Shown here: positions 36,383-54,823 of the stretch, in pieces
Position numbering within the stretch: the stretch's first letter is position 1
How the letters are laid out: every line of letters starts with the position of its first letter
Assembly (NCBI RefSeq): GCF_036324505.1
Contig: NC_086362.1
Coordinates: forward strand, 4,151,043-4,215,042
Reading direction: 5' to 3'
Source: Eleginops maclovinus
Taxonomy: Eukaryota; Chordata; Actinopteri; Perciformes; Eleginopidae
Length of the DNA: 64,000 bases
Position numbers and translations under genes: made by a program
The notes under the pieces: model-generated
Seen by the model: only the letters and a program-made list of their open reading frames with translations
What the model was told of the DNA's origin: nothing
The model's database searches: none

Positions 36383-37691
36383 GGTTTCCATTTATAGCAT
36401 TTAACAATCCTCTTTTATTGATATTCATCACAGCCAATGGATGAAGCAGCTTTTGAGGTGGTTCTTCGGAGCTCAGTGTTGTGCTTGAATACACTTTGAA
36501 AGGTCCATCTGTTTCCTTTTTATGGTACCAATCCACATTTACTTGTCTGATAAAAAATGTTTCAAACAAAGTGTGAGATTATCTTAAAATATATGCAGCA
36601 TCCACGTTAATGCATCACCAAAACAATCCATGTTTGGATGGCAGGACTAAATAAGGCTTGTTTTTAGCCTAGCCGATTTACTACTAGGTCAGCTGTTAAT
36701 CACCAACATGTGTGAAGATATGACAGTAAATGGTAGTATAAGTCAAAAGAAAGTTTGATACCAGAACTATGAGAGGTCCTTTGATCATACAGTTACAAAT
36801 GAGCATAACTAATATTTTAAATCGTGGACACAAACGAAAGTATGGATTACAGCCGGAAAATCTAAAAGATTAAAAGACCATTTTCGGATTCGGAGCAAAA
36901 GTATGATAACCTACTTTTAGTCCCAAGAAAAAAATACAATATCCTTCACATTTTCTGACCCCGCTGATAATTTGACGGGAGTCCCTAGCCTGTAATAGAG
37001 AATATGTACACTGTTGAATGTGAGAAATGTAACTCAACCACTAGTTGTGTTATTTGTTGTCTGTTTAACTTTAGTTGACAGTGTTAAGTCTACTTCCAGG
37101 TACAACGTGTGAAGGGTGAATGAAGCGCCAGACAGGCTAATCCGAGTTTTCATCTAGAGCACTTCGTCCCTTATCTCACCCACTTCCTAATTACACTTCA
37201 AAAGACGGATGTTGTTTACACGATTGAAGTATATAAGTATATATGAAGTTGACTCATTGTTTTCCTGCTTGTTTGATTGCCAAGTAAACCCAGAAGACGA
37301 TCTTTTTTTAATGGTGAAATCCCGTTTTTTTAGGCCGAATTAGTGATGCCAATTAAACTGACAGACATGGAGTTAGGGAGAATAATAGCATTCAAGCGTG
37401 CACAATGAGGCTTGACATGTGTTTTTTTACCAACAGTATACCCTACAAAATGTGTTTTCCTTATGATCCTGCACTGACACACCTCCAAAACAGCATCCTT
37501 AATTTGTTTTGATAACAGAAGCGTGCATGTCAGGTATTATAGCCTATATTTACCCCTTTATTTTGCGTCAACAGAGCATTAAAGGTCTTACAAATACCTT
37601 ATATGACGTACCTGGTGAAAAAATACCGTTCAGAAAGTGGTTGGAAATGGACACTCTTGATGCTTCCTTGTTGCAACACGACTATCCTCAC

Positions 37692-37770
37692 TTCATCTGC
37701 GCTTTTTCACTCGCTTCCTTCATGAAAATGCGCTCCGGATCCGTGCGTCCTTGTTCGCAGAATGGAAAGG
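37692..37770 (-). promoter_or_regulatory. Candidate promoter and 5' non-coding exon of the 85-residue gene
   Basis: On the minus strand ATTTAAA (37802-37796) could act as a TATA box for a start near 37770. A GTGAGG donor follows at 37691, so the segment could be a 5' UTR exon spliced to the acceptor at 33826. It contains a short ATG ORF. A weaker alternative donor 13 nt after that ATG would instead extend the reading frame in phase. All of this is inferred; no transcript was seen. Confidence 0.35.
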
Positions 37771-37809
37771 TCTCCGTGGCGCGGAGAGACTGAACTTTAA
37801 ATAGCTAAT

Positions 37810-40800
37810 CCCCGGAGCATGGCAAGGGGAGTGGACACGCCTCCCCTCCCCTATAAACTCCCTCCTCTCCTCTCCTTTCCTCGATTGCTGCCTCTCACAC
37901 CCATCATCCCATACTTCCTCCTGCATGCTTCGCTCTATTTTGCCTCTTCACATATTTGTTGATACAGATAACAACAATTTTGATCAGGAATAGCTTCCTG
38001 TGTATAAATACCCAACCCTGAGGGATGAGGTAATATGTGCACACAGGTCAAAACGACTCCTAAAAGATCATGCATAAATGTTATATGACCTTTTAAACTA
38101 TTTCAACCAGATGTAATCACCATTAACCAATAGACTTTAATCTGTTGCATCACTGATGAAGTACGCTTCCGTCACTGGTAGATTATTATTTTATTTATGA
38201 ACTATTTATTACTCCCCAAATATGAGACAGCAGTGTTTGATCATTGAAGGAGAGAGGACATCTCTATCCTGTTAAAATGAGAGGGTTTGAGTCTAAAGTG
38301 TCTAAATCACAGACGCTCCACCAGACCCACTTTATGCAAATGTCGCTACAGTACATGTAACTTTAAAATCCAACATGTAATCTCTTGTTTTTGGTCTCAT
38401 GTAATTAAATGGAAACCTGCCAAATGTCTTGAGCCTACATATCAAAGGGAGAGCCAAGGAAAGCAAAACAAGAAGGTGCAAACACGTACAAGGGGTTAAA
38501 GGTGTGGCCAAGTGTCGCTTCCTTACCTCCTATCCAGCCAGCATGAGTGACAGAGCTGTTAGCATCCTGCTGGTTGAGATCATTTGTAATGTACAGTACA
38601 TGCAAATACAAGGTTTACTTCAAAATGCCTTAAATTGCATCAACCTTTGCTAAGGTCCCACCCAAAGCCAGGACTTGCAGTGATGAACAGCAAGACAGCT
38701 CATGTTTGTGGGCTTTGAACCAAAAATGTGTCATATTGTCAAATACAAATCTGTAGCAGTAGCAGAACATACTGTCTGCATACAGTCAGTTACAGAGATA
38801 GATGTTAGCTGTTCTTGGCCCTTCAGATTGTTTATAGGTGTTTTATTTGCTCTCTGGTGGGTTTAGGGTTTATTCAGGTCAGCTCTCTGGTTGAAGGGGT
38901 ATTTGTCTTCGTGGAAATTTACCCAGATGAGGCTCAGAGTGAGTCTGCGCCGGCTGGTTAAATCACCCAGGAAACAGCCTGTGTAGTCAACAGTGGGCAC
39001 ATTTTTTAAGCTGATTCCACTGTGAACTGCAACAGGGACTTACCCTCAAGTAGAATAATCATTTAACTAAGAATAGGTTCTGCTTTGTTCTATTTAAAGA
39101 GTACATATTATGCTTAGTTTCCCGTTCATATTTTTACATAGTATACCTCTACTGTGACATGTCTCCATGCTGTAATGTTCAAAAGCTCTTTATTTTTCTC
39201 ACACTGCCTGTGCTGTAGCTCCTCTGCTCTGATTGGTCAGCTGGCCGGCTCTGTTGTGATTGGTCAACCGCTTAGAGAGGTCTCGCCTCTTAGCCTATCA
39301 CGTACAATGTGGTAGAGCACTAGCCAATAGAAGCGCTAGTGTTATATAGTGATGTCACTATGTTCCAGAAGCAAACAAAGGAGTTCAATGAGTGTTTCAG
39401 GCAGGAGGGGGGAGTATGTGGGAGAGAAACTCCCTACAGGAAAGGGGGAACCCAAAAAGCATAACAGGGACTCTTTAATGACAACAACTTGTAATCGGCT
39501 CAGGTTGAAAGTTTGGATAGATTGTGTCCCCTGAGTCTCTTGAGTCCAATTCAAGTAAATTTTTTAATGATTCTAACACAAGAAATGTGCTTATAAGTAA
39601 CTAGTGCCCTTTGTGCCAAGCTTCCAGTGGAAAGAGATGTATAATACTAAAGCTGGTCTTTAACAATCCCTAGTGTTGATGACAGGTTAAATCTCCTACT
39701 ATTCCACGGTAGCTTTAAATCTCTGCCGCCTGTGGGAATGTCCAGGCTTACCCGCATGATGACAGACGAGCATGTTCTCCCTCACGTGAGAAGATTTACA
39801 CCTGCAGATGTGGGTGAAGGACGGACATAGGGACGTTGTCACTAATTTTAAATTGACACTGCCTGCTTGGCAGCGGAGCAGCAGAGTTAGAGTTGAAAAT
39901 GTAAATGAAACATACATATGATGGCAAACAAAACAAGATTAAGATATCATGTCATCTTATTTTTCTTATTCCTCTCGAGTTACAGTTTTCCACTTTTTTC
40001 TGATGAATCTTCCCATATAATTACCCCTTTTTTAGACTGATTTCAAACCATTACCCCAATGAAAAATGTCTCCGTCCCTGATTTCCTAAAAGGAAAATTG
40101 GGAATCACGAAAGCATATAAAGCGACATCCCATATCGCTTTTGTGCAACAGAGTCCTAACTTAAACTGAGGTTACTTCAGGTCAAGTGGTCTCTCTGCGG
40201 TGTCACCTCTGTGCATTTAGACCCCCGTTCCTCTCCTTGTAAGGTGACAATTGCCCCTGCTACTCTGCCGGTGGTCCAAGTATGATCATGAGGCAACACC
40301 ATATGCTTCCTGTGAGTCCACGGGGAGGCTCGAATATCAGGTGCTAAATCATGCCCACTGTCCCCTTTGCCTCAAGTGCCATCGTACTTTCAGCCCGGGG
40401 ACAAACCATGGTGAGTGGAAAGAGTCATTGTCATAATACTGACATCATCCGCTGTGAATTTATACCCCTCCAGTAGTTTAATCCCTCAGTGATACTGCCC
40501 CACTGGCCGAGAGACAGAAATAGTGTGTGATCGTGCAGGACGGACCAAAATAGAAAAGAACCACAGACATGACAGGGTCAAAAATAGACCATCCATAAAC
40601 TAAGAATAGTATTATTTGTATGTGGATTGAACACGTCACTGCTCCTTACACATGCTTATTTAAATATCTAAAACCACGCACGTTAATTCTGCATAGTTGT
40701 ATGCCTCTGTGACAAATACTGTATGTACCTTAACAGTGTTATTTAACCTCTTTACATCTAAATATATACTTTAATATACAAGGCATATGATAAAAGGCCT

Positions 40801-43800
40801 TGATATCCACTTTTTTAGTTTTGAAATGAGTAAATTGATATACTGCTATAAGTTATTGCTGGTTCGAACCAGTCTAGTCCTCTGTGTGAATGTTTACTGG
40901 TCCCCTCCATCCCTCCTCCCTCAGACTTCCAGACATTCCCACACCCAGAGTTTGTTGGTTTTTCTGTTGATGTTGGCATGATTGTGTGGAGCCGGATCTG
41001 GCTGGCTGAGGTCGCTCATGGCTGGATCCAGAATACGTCCTAGTCCTTTATTCTCCCCAGCCCGTTCCTTGCTCAGCACATTATGTCACTGCTTCGCTAC
41101 CACACCCTGTTTTTACATCATGACACAGTTTGTTGTTGTGATTGAATTAGTAAAAGGGGGAAGGAGGTTGTACCCTTCATACCATGCAAATCAGCTGACA
41201 CTGCTTGATGTAGTGAATAGACAATCTGAGGGGCAAAGAGCAGACTGTCTTCGCAAATAAGCATTAACATGAAGAAAAAAGGGTGTACAATTTGCTGGCT
41301 GGCTTAAAGAGTGTATCACCTATAGAACTTAATTTCACTCAAAACAAGGCTGACTTTTTTCCCTCAAGACACTGCCACAGACCCTTGAATGCGGACATGT
41401 TTTTGAATATTTATCAGTGAATCCAGGAGAAAATGTGCCATATTTTTCTTTGATTTTAACTAGGCCTAGTTTGTTTAAAAATATACTTTTATTTTGGGAG
41501 CCAATGTCACCACGGCCTGGTAAATGGATTTTGTTTCAGTAGGTGTACGTTAGAAATGTAAATGAAAATGTAACGTATATATTATTAAACATTATATACG
41601 TAAATATGTAAAGTAAAAGTAGTTTAACCACACAAAATCTCATGAATACTGCAGAGTCTAAAGCTGAGCTGGAAGCTACTGAAGTCTGCTAACACTAAGC
41701 TAGCTTCCTTAGCAGGAGTAACTACAGCAGGTTTTTATTTACCTGCCATGATTGGATTTAGCTGCTGACTCATTAAGTCATAAGACAAATGGACTGAATT
41801 ACAAATATGTAACTCATTGAAATTGATATTTTCTGTCCACAGATTTCTGCTAGAGAGAAATCAATCAAGTTCATTTCATTTTACCATCAGTTAATGCACG
41901 CTGGAACTACCTCACTAGCTAGCTAACGTAATAGCTTTCCTGCTTTATCTGGCTTGTTGTCTCTCTGTCTCTCTGAGGCAGGAGCTTAACTCAATTTTGA
42001 CCAAATATGTAGTGATTGCTTCTTGCCTTTGTTGGGCAGGTTTAAGGGAGCTTTATGAGGGTAGATTTACCTTACCAGACTGGAACCTCTGAGCTTCTCA
42101 CTGAGTAAAGCTAACATATTTGATACAGTGCTTATTCTCACTTCTAGCTCATTTTGTGTGAATGCTGCCATTAAGCAATGATGCTATGTCTTGCTGGTAG
42201 GCCTAATGTGTGGTCCAAGTTTAAAATACCACGTTTCAGGGTATTATGATAATACAGTGCCAGTAACGCAAACAGGTACTGTCAGCATTTTAAAACAGTT
42301 GTTATCACAGCATAAATTATAACCAGTTGAACTCTAAGACCAAAAAATCCATCTTCACTTTTTAGGTATTTTCTGTGTGAGCCTTCCTTGAAATTTGTTG
42401 TAAATAAGCTTGCCAACCTGCTGAATGTGCCTGACTGTCTAGTTTGTGGCTCTACTTTGGTCATTCACACTGTGGTTAACATAATTATTGGGTGGTGGAC
42501 ACTGCTGAGTTATCACCTACGTGTGTCTGAGATGATATTTGTGCCGCCAGCATGACTGTTACATTTAAAATGAGCCTGCGGTTGTGAGTGTGCTGCCATG
42601 AACTTAACAACAGTCCAGAAAAGTGAAACAGAAGAACCGTTGTACAAATGTTAGTCCAATTAAAATATTTCATCAACTTGCTCAGACTTATTTGTACTTT
42701 TGTTCTTCTCTGCCCAGCAGTCCGGCCCATTCTGGTCGGTTCTGCTTGACGTCATTCGGTTTTTCCCTTCTGCCTCCTCTTTGTTATGCCAGTCAAGCAT
42801 GAAAAGCTGAAAGGAGGGGCTCAATTTTGGGAGAAGGGTACATTTCTAAATAATGGCCTCACCACAGGGTATAAAAGAGTGCACAAGGCAGATATATCAG
42901 AAGTTAGTGCTTGGGTGACAGTGTTCTTGAAACATTGTCCGCTCCCCTTGAGGAACCTCTCTCTGTCGTTAATGTGCATGCATCAGTATTTGTCCACAGC
43001 ACCACTTCTTCGCCTCTGTATTCTTTTAGGCTGGCCATACGATTTGCATGAGAAGTGGCTGAGAACGGGCCCCTTCTCGTTTTCCTCCCTTTGTCCCACT
43101 ATTCTTTTATACCAAATTCGACTTACTTATGCTCCTTCCTTGCTTTGTACTGTGCATTATATAAGAGAGCTGCATAAACACCGGCCAATCAGTTAGCTAA
43201 GGTGGTCACGCTGTTGGGCAATGGCCTTTTTTTCCACAGCCATATAGTTTCCCCTCCTTGTCCTGTTATTGCATTCACACAGGAACTAGAAATCTGCAGG
43301 GAAGTACAAAAAAAAACTGAAAGGCATGATTGTTTTTCACCCTCAAGCACATAAATGCCTCATCTCGTCATATCTTTTACCTGCGTGTAAGCATGGCGTT
43401 AGCTTTGGTTCGTTGGTGACTATATTGAGCAGCTCTGTAACAGGCTTTTCACTTAAAAGTTAGGTAACAATCACCACGAAACGGCTCCTTGGCAGCAAAA
43501 GATTATGAGCTTAACCCGCACCTGTGTACTGTTTAGTCAGCTGCAGTGACCAGGACACCCACAGGGGGCATTTCTGACCTTTGACCTTGTCTCTACGCAC
43601 ACAATAATCCTGTTAGATCTGGCTGTCTGGCTGCATAGGCACAGCATGAGGTCAGTAATTGACAGAGATCCTAACAGTGATTCTGCGGAAGTTCTTCCAA
43701 CTGGATAATCAGAGTTACAGAGTGACACGGAGGATGAGTATTCTTGTAAAAAATCTGCGCATTTCTGGAGACAAACAGCAGCTATGTTTAATATAGAAAC

Positions 43801-44700
43801 TGGTTGGGAAAATAATTAGTTTTAAATATTGATGATCATAGAGAACTCATATGACTTCATCAGCTATTATTGTGTTGTCACATTCACCTCAACACACAGT
43901 CGCACATCAAATATACGCTTTGATTCATACATGTGGAGCCTTACTGTTATAATCAATATAAATCAGGCAATACACACATACCATCAGATAGGAAACAAAT
44001 TCAGACAATAGTGAAGTAAGGATTCAGAGATGTGTTTCAGAGTGATAACTGAATATGAAATGGTTCCTGGTTCTTGAGACGGTTGGTTCACAACTTGGCG
44101 ATCCTCACTTTCACAGTCCACTATCATCCTGAAACAGGACAGAAGTCACATGTTAATTTCATATTTGGGAGAGGAAGCAAGCTCTCAGATGACTGACAGA
44201 GCTGTTAATAAAGGTGGGCGTCATGTTAATGTGTAGACATGTGTTGGTACAATGCACACATTGATGTTTCTGCATTTCCTGTGATGATAATATTTTAAAT
44301 ACTGTAATGATTGTAAAACGTTTATGATATGTCTCTTCAAATATCTGTATGTCCCCTTATGAGTGTGTATGTCAACGGAGTCCATATGCAAGTCAGCAAA
44401 AACATTTGTAAGAAGCCCTAAATATATGTTCATTCATGTGCTACAACCGAGCTTAATCTTCAACCTGTGGATATATATTTGTCCAAAAATATAACTGATC
44501 TTTGACCTTGTTCTGTCCAGCTACCAGTTCACTTTTTGCTCATTGACTTTCAACAACCACAACAGGATGCTTTCCTCTGGTTTGGTTTAGTTTGATAAAT
44601 GTGATTCATATTTTATGGCTTCCCCGCTCCAGTTCCTCTGTGCATCTTTCATTACCTCATTGTGTATTTTTGAAAGATTTGCATGCACACGCTCCTCTTC
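37810..44700. other. Gene-poor region
   Basis: No exon with family similarity was found on either strand; ORFs are short and their composition is that of non-coding DNA. It contains the TIR element at 39093-39478. The stretch 33830-37690 is likely the long first intron of the 85-residue gene. Confidence 0.55.
39093..39478 (+). mobile_element. MITE-like element with inverted termini, copy 1
   Basis: The left end TTTAAAGAGTACATATTATG and the reverse complement of the right end (TTAAAGAGTCCCTGTTATG) match, giving ~20-bp imperfect terminal inverted repeats. The interior is closely related to 56048-56364 in reverse orientation: shared CCTGCCTGTGCTG, CTCTGATTGG, AGCCTATCACGTACAATGTG, GCTAGCCAATAGA and TAGTGATGTCA. 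No coding capacity. Confidence 0.8.
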
Positions 44701-44722
44701 TCCTAACTCAGTTTATTTTGTT

Positions 44723-48768
<4,046 letters not shown>

Positions 48769-49909
48769 GCTTCTACCTTTCTTTTAGTCTGTCTTTGCTA
48801 CTAAAAGTATCTGTTCCTCTCAAAGTCAGAGAAAAGTGTCGAAACTCAGAGAGGAGGCGGATGAGAAACCTCGCGGCTGCACTGACACACTGAAAGTCAA
48901 ACACAGCCAGCGACAGTTTTAACAGGAAGGAGAGAGGGAACAAAGGCCAAGTATTGGTGTGGCATCCTGCAATCTGATTTCAGACCTGAGTATGTTTTGA
49001 GATGGCAAAAGTAAACCCTTAGTCGGAGAAAAGAAAAATGTACTCTACAAATGTGAAAGTGAAATTGCAAGACAAATATTAAACCTGAACACACAGAAAA
49101 GAAAGGGGTTTCTGTGTGTTCAGGGGGCTCGATCGTGCAGTTCGGACGCCCTTTGAGACCTGCTCATGATTATATCAGTTTGTTCTATTTATGGCCAGAA
49201 GCAAACACGAGAGAGGGATCGGCCTTAATAAAAGGCTTTTATCACCAAAGATATGACATCTAACTAGCTGGTACGGTATGTCCTTCAAAAATAATTAGCT
49301 TGTATGAGGTGGATTTATAGGAACACAGAAGTGAGTTAGAAACAATCTGCCACTAAATCAACGTTATAAATGTCAACACCTTTGGGGAATTTCAGCTCTC
49401 AAAGGAATTAATTGTGTTGGCAATGTCATTAACAGTTTTTGTTTGATTTATTTCTTCCATATCCTATTTGATAACACGGACGTCCGGTTCACTTCTGACC
49501 ATAGATTGGAATTCCCTGTTGTTCCTGTATTTATAACAGTGATGCTTTTTGGTACCTGCTAATCTGATCGAGGGCACAAACAACCAACATCCATTTGATT
49601 AAATGTGGCTATTCTGAAAATATTGCTGACACATTGCTTCATCAGATGTTGAGATATTAAAACCATTTGCACGTTGGCCCCATCAACAGACCACACATTA
49701 AGAACAAGTGCCTTTTCAAGCTGATGTCTCCATTCGTGACCTACGTTTCTGTTTGTGAGCCTTTAATCGAAGGAGAACCACAAAGGATTCAGAGTCATGT
49801 CTGTAAGCTTTGTTACCCTCAGAGAAGTGTGCAAACCTGTGTTATTAAGGCTTTTAGCTTCATATACATGTTTATTCATGTTAGTCTGGCCTTCTTGTCT
49901 TATTTGCAG

Positions 49910-50290
49910 TGGTCGAAGGTAGCTAAATGTACTTATGACATATCTATTTTTTACTTTACTTGTATTTGTATTCAAAGCTACTTTATACTTCTGCTCCATT
50001 ACATTTATTTAACACTCATAGTTACTGTGTACATATAAAAACACATTGGTATAATGCAGTGCTATAGTACTAATCTACACCATATTTCAAGTATCTTAAT
50101 TTGGTTCACATCTAGAAAAACTACAATAAGTTAACGCTCTCACATGATATAAGAACAATAACAATTGAGCACTGTGAAAACATACATTTGAAATCAGGAC
50201 TTTTACTTGTAGTGGAGTACTTTGAGAACATAGTATTTGTACTTTTACTTAAGAAAAGGATCTGACTGCTTATTTGTTTATGTAATATTT
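49910..50290. repeat. Degenerate 'acttaagtac' fish repeat
   Basis: Contains GTGGTCGAAGGTAGCTAAATG, TACTTTACTTGTATTTG, CTACTTTATACTTCTGCTCC and ACTTTTACTTAAG. This is the same vocabulary found at ~8300, 19130, 52465, 53385, 59590 and 63515. Confidence 0.65.
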
Positions 50291-50445
50291 GTTTTTTCAG
50301 AACTAGAATTGCTTTAGTACAGATTGAGACAAAATAAAACAGTTTCAAAACTAAATTTAATTATTTAAAACATACTATATTACCTAGTATAAAGTATATA
50401 TTGCAAATATGTTGTTGTTACAGGTGTTGGATGGTGCAAAATGAA

Positions 50446-50486
50446 GTATTATTAATATTAATATTAATATTAATATTAATATTAAT

Positions 50487-50550
<64 letters not shown>
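50446..50550. repeat. (TAATAT)n / (ATA)n low-complexity repeat
   Basis: A TAATAT hexamer array followed by a pure ATA trinucleotide array, about 105 bp together. Confidence 0.95.
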
Positions 50551-50554
<4 letters not shown>

Positions 50555-50831
50555 TAAATTACGGTTATTTGATTTAGCTTGAGGTCCAGTAATGTGAGCT
50601 ATGGACTGGGTTGTTGTTACCGTGAGTTCAACGACACTCCTTTTTTCTCGCGATAACTTGACAAAAGTCGGGGTCCCTTTCAAGCTACTCATGAGAGCGC
50701 ATTCCAAACTCATTGATGACGTTTCGGTCAACCATCCAATAACGTGCATGTAAACAATGTGAGGTCAGCTGTCATGAACTCTGCTCTTCTCGCTTTTTTC
50801 GGCGGACGTGTTACAGTGAATTGAAGGAACT

Positions 50832-50837
50832 TATAAA
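50832..50837 (+). promoter_or_regulatory. cda: TATA box of cda (inferred)
   Basis: TATAAA about 90 bp upstream of the candidate cda start codon at 50921, which would put transcription start near 50863. Confidence 0.5.
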
Positions 50838-50920
50838 ACCTTAACAGCACTTTTTTCAGCTGCGACAGGTGACATAGTCCAGCACTGACCTCCTCAAACT
50901 GCACACAGCCTTCTTCTGCA

Positions 50921-52298
<1,378 letters not shown>

Positions 52299-52406
52299 TG
52301 ACTGCAGCAAAGAAATCACTTTTTAGTGCCTTATTATTATTATTATTATTATGTAGCAGCTATGTCTCTTGAATTATGTTATGGAAACACAGCAAATTAG
52401 GAAACA

Positions 52407-52412
52407 AATAAA
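52407..52412 (+). terminator. cda: Polyadenylation signal of cda
   Basis: AATAAA about 110 bp after the TGA stop. Confidence 0.65.
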
Positions 52413-52464
52413 CCATTTCAACCCCTTAACATGTATGTGATGATGAGCATTGTTAATATACAGA

Positions 52465-52775
52465 GGTGTAAAGTAACTATAATTCACTCAAATCAGAGGT
52501 ATATAGTGTACTTTTACTCTGCTGCATTTATTTAATTCCTTTAGTGACTTTGCAGATGTTGATTATTAATGTGAAATATAGACAACACTTAAATAAGACT
52601 TCAGTTACACCTGGATTAAATTTACAATCTACCCTGATGTATACAAAGTCAATAAAACTAGCTTTACCAGCTTTGATAAACACCAAAGTGCATCAATAAT
52701 TAAAAATCTAAAGATTTAATATATATTATTCTGAAATGGGCCGATTTGTTTAATGAGTACTTTTACTTTTGGTAC
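52465..52775. repeat. Degenerate 'acttaagtac' fish repeat
   Basis: Contains GAGGTGTAAAGTAACTA, TACTTTTACTCTGCTGCATT and GAGTACTTTTACTTTTGGTAC, between cda and fis1. Confidence 0.65.
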
Positions 52776-52899
52776 TGATCTGGGTAATTCTCCCTCCTCT
52801 GGATTCGTTATTATAGCTTGAAGACGTTTCTAGAAAGAGAGCTCAATCAGCTGTGTGACGTAGTAAAGTAGGCGGGACCTGAAATCTGTTTCCGGAAAC

Positions 52900-54756
52900 A
52901 TGGAGGCCGTTGTGAGCGATGTTGTGGCTCCCGAAGATCTTTTAGTAAGTTCCCAACTCTTTAAACCTCTTAACATCCTTACAGATACTTATTAAAGCGT
53001 AGAGGTCCTTCAGTGTTGTCCTCACGACACATGGTCGCTCGCTTAAAGCTCAAACTTTGATAAGAAAAGACGTTTCGCAAGACACTTTGTCGCGTCACCA
53101 GCTAGCTAATGCTAACAGTCATGTTTGACATTTATAACAAGTCACAGTGACATCGTTATTTTCGTTAATACGCTGCATGACTCATCTAGTAACAGGGAGA
53201 TAAAGAGATGTACTTTATTGTTAAACTCAAAGCGCACAGCTGAAAGTACACTGGTGTATTCCACTTTTGAAATATTACGTAATGAGAAACGCATCTGTCA
53301 AAACAAACACAATACATTTCGGTGTAAGCTACGGATTGTGTTTATGATCCACTGCCTTTCTGGATACATGATTCAATTAAATACAATGGTATGTAACTAA
53401 GTACATTTAGTTCTGTACTTAAGTAAAAAGTGGATGCACTTGAGTTTTTTCACGTGATCCTACTTTGTACTTTCACATTACTACATTTTGTAGGCAGTTG
53501 TACTTTTTACTGCACTACATTGCTTGGTTACTAGCTGTTTTCCACATTTAGATTATAAATACACTATTCAAATCAACTCATACATCATTATATACTGTTA
53601 TAGCTAAAGCTACTCCAGTAATAAATAAAATAATTTAAATAATCCCCATTTTTACAGTATGACATTGAAGTGATGAAGGGATTATTGCATTAAAAAATAT
53701 ATCATTAAATATTTTAAATATATGTATGATGCTTAAATGTGGTGTAAATAGTACTTTCACTTTCGGTACTTCAAGTATATTCTATGCATGCGGTTGCTTC
53801 ATTCCTGCTTTGCTTCATTCCTGCTTTGCTTCATTATAGAAATTCGAGAAGAAGTATAACAATGAGCTGCTAAAGGGAGCCGTCTCCAGAGAAACTAAGT
53901 TTGAGTATGCGTGGTGTCTGATCAGGAGTAAATACTCCGACGACATCAAGAAGGGAATTGTGCTCTTGGAAGGTGAGTAAATTATACCCTTTTATCTTAA
54001 GCTACATTCTACAGTGTAGGCTAATAGTGGGTGGTATATGCTGATTTTCACATTTTAAATAGTCGTCATTTATTTGACAAGGATCCTTTGAATGTAGTTC
54101 CTCATTTCATCCTTTATCCACCACAACTTGACAGAATGTTTGCTCATTAAAATGTGTTCATTTCCTTTCTATCACACAGAGGAAATGGCCACTTCAGTGT
54201 TTGCTACGTGAGGATTTCAGTTGGAATAAATATTGTTTTGTTTCTTTGTCTTAGAACTTGTTCAGAAAGCATCAAAGGACGATTCGAGGGACTTCCTGTT
54301 CTACCTTGCAGTGGCCAAATACAGACTCAAAGTTAGTGTCAATGCTAGAGTCACAACAATGTTGACATAATTAGGATAAGGCAAGATTATAATTTGTGTT
54401 GAAGCCCTCACATGTGATCACGTCATTTTAAATGTGCACGCTCTTCTTTTAGGAGTATGAGAAAGCTCTGAAGTACATCCGAACTCTCCTCAAGAACGAA
54501 CCGGGGAACAAGCAGGCTCAGGATCTGGAGAAACTCATCGACAAAGCTTTAAAGAAAGGTACGAACCAATCTCATTCCTATCATAAAACCAAAATAGATT
54601 TTACCCTGGTAGTTGAGTGTAAAACCACAGTGCTGACATCCACATTGTTTTCTAGACGGCTTGGTCGGCATGGCCATCGTCGGGGGGATCGGTCTTGGTG
54701 TGGCCGGTCTGGCGGGCCTCATCGGTTTGGCCGTGTCCAAGGGAGCTAAATCCTAA
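52900..54756 (+). CDS. fis1: Mitochondrial fission 1 protein
   Basis: Tail-anchored protein of the mitochondrial and peroxisomal outer membrane that takes part in fission and mitophagy. Five exons: 52900-52944, 53840-53972, 54255-54331, 54453-54558 and 54656-54756, giving 153 residues (human 152). A TPR-like bundle covers about residues 30-110: TKFEYAWCLIRSKYSDDIKKG, then YLAVANYRLKEYEKALKYIR and LLKNEPGNKQAQ. A single glycine-rich membrane anchor follows (GMAIVGGIGLGVAGLAGLIG), and the short basic tail SKGAKS places it at mitochondria. The start ATG follows a TTCCGGAAAC motif. A tandem 16-bp repeat lies directly before the exon 2 acceptor. Confidence 0.96.
53385..53790. repeat. Degenerate 'acttaagtac' fish repeat in fis1 intron 1
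   Basis: Contains GTAACTAAGTACATTTAG, CTGTACTTAAGTAAAA, ATTACTACATTTTGTAGGC, TACTTTTTACTGCACTAC and GTACTTCAAGTATATTC. Confidence 0.7.
53796..53838. repeat. fis1: 16-bp tandem repeat at the fis1 exon 2 acceptor
   Basis: TTGCTTCATTCCTGCT is repeated about 2.6 times, and the last partial unit runs into the acceptor (TTCATTATAG). The repeat supplies the pyrimidine tract of intron 1. Confidence 0.85.
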
Positions 54757-54817
54757 CATGGAAAATGGGACGACGTTTCTTCATTTTGCTGGACTGACAA
54801 ACTGACCATTTACCTGC

Positions 54818-54823
54818 ATTAAA
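54818..54823 (+). terminator. fis1: Candidate polyadenylation signal of fis1
   Basis: ATTAAA 62 bp after the stop. A canonical AATAAA at 55385-55390 is a possible distal site. Confidence 0.4.

Larger units (their letters stand above)
48769..50830. other. Intergenic region between TM4SF gene and cda
   Basis: The two genes are divergent. No coding exon was found. The region contains a dispersed fish repeat at ~49910-50290 and an ATT/ATA repeat at ~50446-50550. Confidence 0.6.

Noticed and set aside
42786..43196. 136-codon open frame in the gene-poor region
   Set aside because: No conserved motif, no splice or promoter context, and composition like surrounding non-coding DNA.
49667..50038. 123-codon open frame upstream of cda
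   Set aside because: It overlaps a degenerate dispersed repeat and has no family resemblance.
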